Shown in pieces: positions 1 through 6,519 of a DNA stretch of 25,052 bases. Within the stretch, counting starts at the first letter, position 1; the number at the start of each line of letters is the position of its first letter. This DNA comes from CAZAMT01 sp964486145. GTDB taxonomy: Bacteria; Bacteroidota; Bacteroidia; Bacteroidales; JAAAOM01. Under the pieces are notes generated by a model, which saw only the letters and a list, made by a program, of their open reading frames with translations, made no database searches and was not told the DNA's origin. The stretch lies in contig CAZAMT010000026.1 of assembly GCA_964486145.1 (NCBI GenBank), forward strand, positions 1 to 25,052. The letters run 5' to 3'. The translations under genes were made by a program, and so were the position numbers.

Positions 1-47
1 ATTGAAATGAGTGCCAAATTTCAGGTTTGGTCACAATTTTTAAACAC

Positions 48-707
48 ATGAAAAAAATACTATTTATCATCACCGGCTTGATAACAGCAAATTTTGCATT
101 TTCGCAGAAAGATCCGGCAGCTCAGGTACATCTCGATAAAGTGGCTGAAAAATCAAAAAGTGCGGAAGCATTAAGCGTAACCTTTGAATACGAAATGCAG
201 GATATGAAGGAAAATCAAATGAATTTTTCGCAAAGTGGAAAAGCCATTTTGAGCGGCAATAAATATAAAATCATCATGGATGGTTCCGAGATCTATTTTG
301 ATGGTTCCACGCTTTTCAACTACATCCCGGATGCAAACGAGGTTACCATCTCCAAACCGGACCCGGATTATGACGATGTTTTCTTAAGCAATCCCTCACG
401 CATTTTCACATTATATACCGAAGATTTTAAATACCGTCTGTTACGCGAATTCGATGAATCGGGAGAAAACCTCGTTGAAATAGATTTAATTCCCGAAGAT
501 CTTGACCAGTCATACTCCAGAATTCGCCTTCACATTGACAAAAACAGCCATGAAATAGTAAGAGCCAAACTTTTTGAAAAAATGGGCGGAAGGTACACCA
601 TTCAATTTAAAAATTATAAACTGTTAAACGGTTTAAAAGAAAACACATTTAGTTTTGATACCTCAACTCATCCAGATATTCATGTAATTGATATGACCGC
701 ATTTTAG
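48..707 (+). CDS. lolA: LolA-like outer-membrane lipoprotein carrier protein
   Basis: A periplasmic chaperone of the LolA family, which carries lipoproteins from the inner to the outer membrane. The ATG at 48 gives a clean signal peptide (MKKILFIITGLITANFAFSQ, cut near residue 20) and about 219 residues, normal for LolA. A TTG at 27 in the same frame would add seven residues before the signal peptide, so I prefer 48. The mature part fits the LolA open-barrel pattern: an N-terminal helix with a 'VTFEYEMQD' strand, a 'KAILSGNKYKI' strand, then 'EIYFDGSTLFNYIPDANEVTI' and a C-terminal 'TFSFDTSTHPDIHVIDM' segment. Known LolA proteins keep a hydrophobic cavity of this kind. In many Bacteroidota lolA follows ftsK; whatever lies upstream is outside the window. 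The gene converges tail-to-tail with the HD-phosphohydrolase gene, only 6 nt apart. Family assignment is good; the identity of its lipoprotein clients is not shown. Confidence 0.85.
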   Translation: MKKILFIITGLITANFAFSQKDPAAQVHLDKVAEKSKSAEALSVTFEYEMQDMKENQMNFSQSGKAILSGNKYKIIMDGSEIYFDGSTLFNYIPDANEVTISKPDPDYDDVFLSNPSRIFTLYTEDFKYRLLREFDESGENLVEIDLIPEDLDQSYSRIRLHIDKNSHEIVRAKLFEKMGGRYTIQFKNYKLLNGLKENTFSFDTSTHPDIHVIDMTAF

Positions 708-713
708 GTATCA

Positions 714-2849
714 TCATTTGGGATAGGAAATACGTGCATGATAAATGTTCTGTAACTTTTCCTTAAAAATTTGCTTTATGGTTGTAATGTCTTTAAATGT
801 AATATCAGCATTGATAAACTGATCTTCCTCAATTTGATGATTAATAATTCCTTCAACCAGGGCCTCAATTGAATCCTTGGTTATTTCCTTCAAGCTTCGG
901 GATGCAGCTTCTGTTGAATCTGCCATCATCAGAACAGCCGTTTCTTTCGAAAAAGGTTTTGGTCCGGGATATTTAAATTTCCTGACATCCACTTTCTCAT
1001 TTGGATATGTTTTTACATACGATTTATAGAAATACTGGACAGTGGTTGTTCCGTGATGGGTCCTTATAAAATCAATAATGGGTTCCGGCAGATTATTCTT
1101 TTTTGCTATTTCAACACCTTTTATTACATGGTTTATAATTTTCTCTGCACTTTCCTGAAACTCAAGATTGTCGTGAGGATTGATACCTGAAGTTTGATTT
1201 TCAATGAAATAGATTGGCTCTTCCATCTTACCGATATCGTGATACAAAGCTCCTGTTCTAACCAATAACGGATTTCCACCTATCCTGATGATGGCTTCTT
1301 CAGCAAGATTAGCCACTTGCATAGAATGCTGAAACGTACCCGGTGCCCTTTCGGCTAACTTGCGAAGCAAAGACTGATTGGTATCTGACAATTCCATCAA
1401 TGTAGCATCCGAAAGAAATCCAAATGTTTTTTCAAAGACATAAATAAGAGGAAAAGCAATTAAAATTAATACTCCATTGAGTCCAAACCATGCAAAGTTT
1501 ATATAATCGATGCTTTCAATCTGGCCTTCCTGTATAATCGAAAAAGCAAAATACATCAAACAATATGAAACACTAACAAGCAAAGCTGTTACAATAAGTT
1601 TTCCCCGCCTGTGAGATGCTGTCAGACTAAGAATGGCAACAATACCCACGATGAAATTAAGAAATACAAATTCGAACCCGTTGGGCACAAAAAAACCAAT
1701 AATCAGTATTGTAATCATATGTATAAACAAGGCCAGTCTTCCATCATAAAATGCTCTTATGATAATGGGGAGTATTGAAACCGGAATGATAAGCATATTA
1801 ACAACATTATTACGTACAACCATGCTCATGGTAAATATGACAAGCAACACAAGGAACAAAATAAAAATGGTTTTTCGTGTATTTTCAAGAATCTCCCTCC
1901 TAAAATTGTATAAAAACAAATACAGCACGATCATTGATAATAGAACCAAAATAATTTTACCAAGAAGAATTAATGCATAGGTATTTATGCCACCCGTTTT
2001 TGTCTCATATTCCATTCGCAACGATTCCAAAATTCGATACGTCCGGCCATCAACAATTTCACCATTTGAAACAATTCGTTCACCTTTTTGCACAAGACCA
2101 CGTGTCAGGGAAATTTCTGACAGCATATCCTCTTTTACCTTTGTTGAAGTTGTTTCATCATAAAAAACATTGGGTACTATAAACTCATCGATATTTAACC
2201 TGTCAATGATTTTGTTTACGTCTTTCACATATCTTGGTTCGACAGTCGCCACAATGTCATCCAATTCACCAACAATATGCTCGTAAGCCAGTTTTTGAGT
2301 ATAAATTCGCTCCAAAGGGTATTTTTCAGCAATTCCATCAATGATAAGCACCACGTCTTTATTCTCAGCAGATAGTTGCTCATAAATATCCGTATTATCA
2401 ATGACTCCACTTTCATAAACATGATTTAATAAAGAAGTTGATTTTTTAATTACCGTATCAACCCTTTCCATCAAATTATTTATATACCATTGGGACTTAT
2501 TTAGAATATCAGGATTTTCATTAATATATTCCTCTTTGATGTTCTTAAATGCATTTTTAAATTTTTGCAGTTGCTCACTACCTATGCTCCCGGAGTATGT
2601 GAAATAGGGATTAAAATTGTTTAATATACTGTCTCGCTCCGATGTAAGTTTTTGGTCGGATTTATAAATCGGAAAATCAAATTTGGCCACGTAATCCTCA
2701 TGCATCCATGGTGAACCTTTATCAAATTCGTATTTAAACCTCCTGTCAGAAGGAAACAGATACACAATGCCGGCTGTGGTAATTAGAAATAAAAAGCCGA
2801 TTTGTATATAAAGGATGTTATCTTTTATGAATTTAAAAAATCGTTTCAT
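714..2849 (-). CDS. 7TM HD-domain phosphohydrolase (PgpH/YqfF family)
   Basis: An integral membrane protein of the 7TMR-HD family. Using the Met at 2849 it has 711 residues: a basic N-terminus, one membrane segment (about 12-32), a large extracytoplasmic helical domain (about 35-285), a block of seven hydrophobic segments (about 290-475) and a C-terminal cytoplasmic HD domain (about 500-665). Metal-binding residues are visible: 'FQHS' (His 508), 'YHDIG' (His-Asp 537-538), 'IINHV' (His 574), 'THHGT' (His-His 598-599) and 'MADS' (Asp 644). The Listeria homologue PgpH hydrolyses cyclic di-AMP to pApA, and the same reaction is the best guess here. In-frame Mets at 2870 and 2888 add 7 or 13 residues; I chose 2849 because it gives the shortest charged leader before the first membrane segment. 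The gene is divergent from the NlpC/P60 gene. The family call is strong; the substrate is inferred from the family. Confidence 0.88.
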   Translation of the reverse strand: MKRFFKFIKDNILYIQIGFLFLITTAGIVYLFPSDRRFKYEFDKGSPWMHEDYVAKFDFPIYKSDQKLTSERDSILNNFNPYFTYSGSIGSEQLQKFKNAFKNIKEEYINENPDILNKSQWYINNLMERVDTVIKKSTSLLNHVYESGVIDNTDIYEQLSAENKDVVLIIDGIAEKYPLERIYTQKLAYEHIVGELDDIVATVEPRYVKDVNKIIDRLNIDEFIVPNVFYDETTSTKVKEDMLSEISLTRGLVQKGERIVSNGEIVDGRTYRILESLRMEYETKTGGINTYALILLGKIILVLLSMIVLYLFLYNFRREILENTRKTIFILFLVLLVIFTMSMVVRNNVVNMLIIPVSILPIIIRAFYDGRLALFIHMITILIIGFFVPNGFEFVFLNFIVGIVAILSLTASHRRGKLIVTALLVSVSYCLMYFAFSIIQEGQIESIDYINFAWFGLNGVLILIAFPLIYVFEKTFGFLSDATLMELSDTNQSLLRKLAERAPGTFQHSMQVANLAEEAIIRIGGNPLLVRTGALYHDIGKMEEPIYFIENQTSGINPHDNLEFQESAEKIINHVIKGVEIAKKNNLPEPIIDFIRTHHGTTTVQYFYKSYVKTYPNEKVDVRKFKYPGPKPFSKETAVLMMADSTEAASRSLKEITKDSIEALVEGIINHQIEEDQFINADITFKDITTIKQIFKEKLQNIYHARISYPK

Positions 2850-2889
2850 CTTTTTAAATATTTTGACCATTCCCAAAATTTGGCACACC

Positions 2890-2905
2890 CCCGATAGCTA
2901 TCGGG
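2890..2905. repeat. Perfect 16-bp palindrome
   Basis: CCCGATAGCTATCGGG reads the same on both strands without mismatch. It lies just upstream of the HD-phosphohydrolase gene, in the divergent gap, and opens a block of further inverted repeats. I recall similar GATAGCTATC palindromes as dispersed elements in other Bacteroidota genomes, but copy number cannot be judged from this window. It could equally be an operator. Confidence 0.6.
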
Positions 2906-3071
2906 TTTCATCATGGTAGTGCTTGCTCCGCTGAAGCTATGCGAAAGCGCAGTGCGCCACAACCAACCACCAGAAGCTCGCGAACACAAAACAATAATTA
3001 AAGTTGTGAGCAATTATGAGTTCATACAACTTGTCCGACAATTGGCGGATAGCCTGCTCCGATTTACGGAG
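2906..3071. repeat. Cluster of inverted repeats in a gene-free, GC-richer gap
   Basis: The gap between the HD gene and the NlpC/P60 gene (2850-3179) holds no credible coding sequence. It carries a run of hairpin-capable sequences: GCGC-AGT-GCGC (2947-2957); AAGTTGT (3001-3007) paired with ACAACTT (3026-3032); a near-palindrome TCCGACAATTGGCGGA (3034-3049) with one non-complementary position on each side of CAATTG; and CTCCG-ATTTA-CGGAG (3057-3071). Base composition here is visibly richer in G and C than in the flanking 3080-3179, which is almost all A and T. This suggests an inserted palindromic repeat element or a structured RNA rather than a plain promoter region. Confidence 0.5.
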
Positions 3072-3179
3072 GTTTGTTTCATCTAAAATAACTATTTTTC
3101 TAACTCGTTATGCATTTTATATGATTTAATATAAATAAATTTAACATAACATCAATGTAAATGTTGTAAAATAAAAACC

Positions 3180-3959
3180 ATGAAACAAGGAATATCATTA
3201 CAAACTCAAATACCCATGCGTTCACAACCTTCAGAAAAAAGCGAGATGGTTTCGCAGGTTTTATTTGGAGAAACCTTTAATATGAGTGAAATCAGTGGCT
3301 CGTGGATAAAAATTATTTTGCATGATGACGATTATACGGGTTGGGTGGATGGTAAAATGGTTACACCTCTCTCTGATGAAGGAATTTCAAGAATTAGAAA
3401 TACCCCTTCTCATTGTATTAGCAATATGTATTACAGTAAACTGATCCCCAAAGGAAGAATAGTGTTATCACCCGGAAGTAAAATTCCATCGGAAATTATC
3501 GATGATCACGTTTTTTTTGATGATTTTAAACTCCAGGTGAACGATGTGCCATTTATATCAAATCCCAACAGGAAAGACATCATTACATCTGCTGAAAAAT
3601 GGATGAACAGCCCTTATTTATGGGGAGGTAAAACTCCGTTCGGATTTGATTGTTCGGGGTATGTGCAGGTTATTTTTAAAACCGTTGGAATAAGTATACC
3701 GAGGGATTCATCGCAACAAGCAAATTCAGGGTATTCCATTGATTTTCTAACAGCATCTAAACCTGGCGACCTGGCTTTTTTCGACAATGAGAAGGGTACC
3801 ATTACTCACGTGGGTATTATTCATTCGGATGGCAACATCATTCATTGCTCCGGAAATGTTAAAATTGATAAAATTGATCAACAAGGTATTTATGATCGAC
3901 TGCTACACAAATATACCCACCATTTGCGTTTAATAAGAAGAATTTATCCGGAAGAATAA
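3180..3959 (+). CDS. NlpC/P60 cysteine peptidase with N-terminal SH3b domain
   Basis: A 259-residue cell-wall peptide hydrolase. Residues 1-65 look like a bacterial SH3 domain ('PMRSQPSEKSEMVSQVLFGE', then 'SWIKIILHDDDYTGWVDG'). A middle linker or second SH3-like part runs to about 130. The NlpC/P60 domain fills 131-259. The catalytic set is present: Cys158 in 'FDCSGYVQ', His210 in 'THVGI' and His222 in 'IIHCSG'. There is no signal peptide or lipobox, so the protein should stay in the cytoplasm. That fits the YkfC-type gamma-D-glutamyl-L-diamino acid endopeptidases that process recycled muropeptides. The ATG at 3180 is preceded by very AT-rich DNA, and a weak -7-like box (TAAATTTA, 3136-3143) lies about 40 nt upstream. 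The gene is alone on the plus strand and converges with cysN. The family call is firm; the recycling role is inferred from the architecture and the missing export signal. Confidence 0.9.
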   Translation: MKQGISLQTQIPMRSQPSEKSEMVSQVLFGETFNMSEISGSWIKIILHDDDYTGWVDGKMVTPLSDEGISRIRNTPSHCISNMYYSKLIPKGRIVLSPGSKIPSEIIDDHVFFDDFKLQVNDVPFISNPNRKDIITSAEKWMNSPYLWGGKTPFGFDCSGYVQVIFKTVGISIPRDSSQQANSGYSIDFLTASKPGDLAFFDNEKGTITHVGIIHSDGNIIHCSGNVKIDKIDQQGIYDRLLHKYTHHLRLIRRIYPEE

Positions 3960-3978
3960 TACACAATATCAGCCTGAA

Positions 3979-5265
3979 TTATTGAATCATACCGGCACCA
4001 ACGGTGTTATTTGTAGCTTCGTCAATGAGAATGATACTACCAGTAATCCTGTTTTTTACGTAATCATCATAAAAAAGCGGGCTTGTTGTTTTTATTGAAA
4101 TTCGGGCAATATCGTTTAAACCTACCTGCTTATCTTCATAGTCCTTTTCCAGGGTATTGATGTTCATTTTATACTGAACATCGCGGATGACGCATCGTGC
4201 ATCTTTGGTTGTATGTTTGATTGAGTATTTCCCGCCATTAACCATAGGCTTTTCACTTAACCAACTAACCATCATTTCAATTTCCTGTCCGGTTTTCGGG
4301 ACATTGTCAGCTCCAACGATCATATCTCCCCGGCTTATATCAATGTCATTTTCCAATGTCAAAGTGATCGATTGTGGAGGAAACGCCTGCTTCAGTTTTT
4401 CAGTCATAAAATCAACTGATTTTACCGTTGTCTCCATACCTGAAGGTAAGACTTTTACCTTATCGCCTGGTTTGAATATTCCACCGGCCACCCTTCCGGC
4501 GTACCCGCGATAGTCATGATGCTCTTTGGATTGCGGACGAATTACATACTGAACCGGAAGCCGGGCTTCTTCAAAATTTCTATCACTGCTAATTTCAATA
4601 GTTTCAAGGAGCGACATCAATGTTTTTCCTTCAAACCATGGCATGTTCCTGGTTGGTTCAACTACATTATCTCCAAGCAAGGCACTGATGGGTATAAAAT
4701 GCACATCCGGCACGTTGATTTTTTTTGCAAAAGCATGAAAATCCTGCTGGATTTTGAAATAAATATCTTCCGAAAAATCTACCAGGTCCATCTTGTTAAT
4801 ACATACGATGATGTGTGGTATTCCAAGCAATGTAGCAATATAGGTATGCCTTACGGTTTGCTCAACGACGCCGTTTCTTGCATCAACTAAAATTAAAGCA
4901 ACATTGGCTGTTGATGCTCCGGTTACCATGTTACGTGTGTATTGCACATGGCCGGGCGTATCTGCAATGATGAATTTTCGTTTGGGAGTAGCAAAGTAAC
5001 GATAAGCAACGTCAATGGTTATTCCCTGTTCCCGCTCTGCACGCAAACCATCTGTTAACAAAGCCAGGTTTACCTGCTCATCGCCCTTTAGCAAGCTAGC
5101 ACGTTCAATGGCCTCCATCTGGTCCTCAAAAATGGCTTTACTGTCGAACAATAATCTTCCAATGAGCGTGCTTTTCCCATCATCAACACTTCCGGCTGTT
5201 GTGAATCGCAACAGTTGCATGTTTAAATATCCGGTTTGAACATCTTCGTATTTTAAATCTTCCAT
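3979..5265 (-). CDS. cysN: Sulfate adenylyltransferase subunit 1 (GTPase)
   Basis: The regulatory GTPase subunit of ATP sulfurylase, which uses GTP hydrolysis to drive formation of adenylyl sulfate (APS) from ATP and sulfate by CysD. At 428 residues it ends after the third beta-barrel domain and carries no fused APS kinase (CysC). GTPase motifs are clear: G1 GSVDDGKS (25-32), G2 in 'GITIDVAYRYF' (81-91), G3 DTPGH (102-106), G4 NKMD (157-160) and a G5-like 'ISAL'. The EF-Tu-like barrel part includes 'RGYAGRVAGGIFKPGDKVKV', and the protein ends in 'NNTVGAGMIQ', typical for CysN. It lies 20 nt downstream of cysD and is surely co-transcribed with it. The start at 5265 keeps the leader before 'LLRFTTAGSVDDGKS', as in other CysN proteins. 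No cysC, cysH or sulfite reductase gene follows; the next gene is convergent. Confidence 0.96.
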   Translation of the reverse strand: MEDLKYEDVQTGYLNMQLLRFTTAGSVDDGKSTLIGRLLFDSKAIFEDQMEAIERASLLKGDEQVNLALLTDGLRAEREQGITIDVAYRYFATPKRKFIIADTPGHVQYTRNMVTGASTANVALILVDARNGVVEQTVRHTYIATLLGIPHIIVCINKMDLVDFSEDIYFKIQQDFHAFAKKINVPDVHFIPISALLGDNVVEPTRNMPWFEGKTLMSLLETIEISSDRNFEEARLPVQYVIRPQSKEHHDYRGYAGRVAGGIFKPGDKVKVLPSGMETTVKSVDFMTEKLKQAFPPQSITLTLENDIDISRGDMIVGADNVPKTGQEIEMMVSWLSEKPMVNGGKYSIKHTTKDARCVIRDVQYKMNINTLEKDYEDKQVGLNDIARISIKTTSPLFYDDYVKNRITGSIILIDEATNNTVGAGMIQ

Positions 5266-5285
5266 TCGATTCTTTAATTTTTCTT

Positions 5286-6191
5286 TTAGAAATAACCTTC
5301 CTTTTTCCTGTCTTCCATAGCTGCTTCGCTTCTTTTATCATCCGCTCGTCCTCCTCGTTCCGTTGTCCTTGTTGCAGCTACCTCTATAATAATATCTTCG
5401 AGCGAATTAGCTTTTGAAAGGGTAACCCCTGTGCAGGTAATATCCCCAATGGTTCTGCATCGCACATCCTGCTCTATAATTTCTTCATTTTCTTTCAATT
5501 CCATAAATGGCGCATAAGCCATCCAAACGCCATCACGATTAAAAACATTTCTTTTATGAGTGAAATACAGATTGGGAATATCAATATTTTCCATGTAAAT
5601 ATATTGCCAAACGTCCAACTCCGTCCAGTTACTTAAAGGGAATACACGAAAATGCTCTCCCATGTGTTTTTTACCGTTGAAAATATTCCATAATTCCGGC
5701 CTCTGATTTTTGGGATCCCACTGTCCGAAATCATCCCTGTGCGAAAAGAATCGCTCCTTGGCTCTTGCTTTTTCCTCATCCCTACGACCACCACCAAGAG
5801 CAGCATCAAGTTTCAGTTCTTCAATTGCATCAAGTAATGTTACTGTTTGCAACAAATTCCTGCTGGCAGTGGGTCCGGTTTCTTCAACAGCTTTGCCGGC
5901 ATTAATGGTATCCTGAACATATTTAACAATGCAGGTAGCTCCTGTTTTCTTCATTAAATTATCCCTGAATTCAATGGTTTCCGGGAAATTATGTCCTGTA
6001 TCTATATGCATCAGTGGCATCGGAACCTTTGCCGGCCAAAAAGCTTTTCTTGCCAGATAAAACATAACTATGGAATCCTTGCCACCGGAAAAAAGCAATG
6101 TAGGTTTTTCAAACTGGGCCGCAACTTCGCGAATTACGTAAATTGATTCCGCCTCCAGTTCTCTTAAATGATTGATTGTGAGATTATCCAT
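5286..6191 (-). CDS. cysD: Sulfate adenylyltransferase subunit 2
   Basis: The catalytic subunit of ATP sulfurylase, which adenylates sulfate in the first step of sulfate assimilation. It has 301 residues, practically the same as the E. coli protein. It belongs to the PP-loop ATP pyrophosphatase family: the P-loop SGGKDS is at residues 35-40, after 'FEKPTLLF'. Other conserved blocks are 'MHIDTGHNFPETIEFRD', 'LGGGRRDEEKARAKERFFS', 'RVFPLSNWTELDVWQYI' and the C-terminal 'RGGRADDKRSEAAMEDRKKEGYF' tail that contacts CysN. It is the first gene of a cysDN operon. A possible -7 box and a short inverted repeat lie in its leader. I see no sign of truncation or transfer. Confidence 0.96.
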   Translation of the reverse strand: MDNLTINHLRELEAESIYVIREVAAQFEKPTLLFSGGKDSIVMFYLARKAFWPAKVPMPLMHIDTGHNFPETIEFRDNLMKKTGATCIVKYVQDTINAGKAVEETGPTASRNLLQTVTLLDAIEELKLDAALGGGRRDEEKARAKERFFSHRDDFGQWDPKNQRPELWNIFNGKKHMGEHFRVFPLSNWTELDVWQYIYMENIDIPNLYFTHKRNVFNRDGVWMAYAPFMELKENEEIIEQDVRCRTIGDITCTGVTLSKANSLEDIIIEVAATRTTERGGRADDKRSEAAMEDRKKEGYF

Positions 6192-6237
6192 ATTATCTGC
6201 CTCAACTTATACTAAATTATTATTCTTCGATGTTGAC

Positions 6238-6253
6238 AAGGTTTAACAACCTT
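6238..6253. promoter_or_regulatory. Inverted repeat in the cysD leader
   Basis: AAGGTT-TAAC-AACCTT is a perfect 6-bp inverted repeat with a 4-nt centre, 47 nt upstream of the cysD start. It would lie just downstream of a start site set by the candidate -7 box at 6268-6275. It could be an operator for a sulfur or cysteine regulator or a small leader hairpin. The sequence alone does not decide. Confidence 0.35.
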
Positions 6254-6267
6254 ATTAAAAAAGGTTT

Positions 6268-6275
6268 CAAATATA
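6268..6275 (-). promoter_or_regulatory. Candidate -7 box for cysDN
   Basis: On the minus strand this reads TATATTTG, a full match to the Bacteroidota -7 consensus TAnnTTTG. It is about 77 nt upstream of the cysD start. I could not find a convincing -33 TTTG at the usual distance, so the call is tentative. Confidence 0.35.
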
Positions 6276-6519
6276 GTAATTATATAATTTAGAGAAAAGT
6301 AAATCGTCAAAGAGGATACAGGAACGTTTAACCAGGCTTTGGCATTTTATACACCTTTTTCTTCTCAAAAAAGTACTCGGAATCCACCATTGACCTGTTG
6401 TCAATCTGGTTTTAACAAACCTGTCAGAATTATCAACCGAATGTTTTACCAGGCAAAACAAAGTTCCATCCATTACCTGGCACTTTGTGATTGTAAAAGG
6501 ACGAACCTAAGCTGAACGA

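Larger units (their letters stand above)
6192..6519. other. Gene-poor gap with degenerate short repeats
   Basis: This 328-base gap holds the 3' region of the propeller gene and the cysD promoter. It contains two related 16-mers, GAACGTTTAACCAGGC (6322-6337) and GAATGTTTTACCAGGC (6439-6454), which match at 14 of 16 positions. It also contains TACCTGGCA at 6474-6482, repeated at 6521-6529 across the stop codon of the propeller gene. A 68-codon open frame (6267-6473, minus) shows no recognisable protein features and I do not call it a gene. I saw no strong intrinsic terminator for the upstream operon. Confidence 0.4.

Noticed and set aside
3005..3021. Resemblance to a lac operator half (TTGTGAGCAATTATGAG)
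   Set aside because: Only one half matches, LacI operators are not expected here, and the better symmetry is the AAGTTGT/ACAACTT repeat around it.
4187..4890. Two plus-strand frames antisense to cysN
   Set aside because: They are shadows of a highly conserved GTPase gene and have no protein-like features of their own.
6192..6300. SAM-type riboswitch upstream of cysD
   Set aside because: Only a 6-bp hairpin is visible; the helices and conserved core of a SAM riboswitch are not apparent.
6267..6473. 68-codon minus-strand open frame in the gap before cysD
   Set aside because: No recognisable domain, membrane or signal pattern; odd residue mix; overlaps the candidate cysD promoter and the short repeats.
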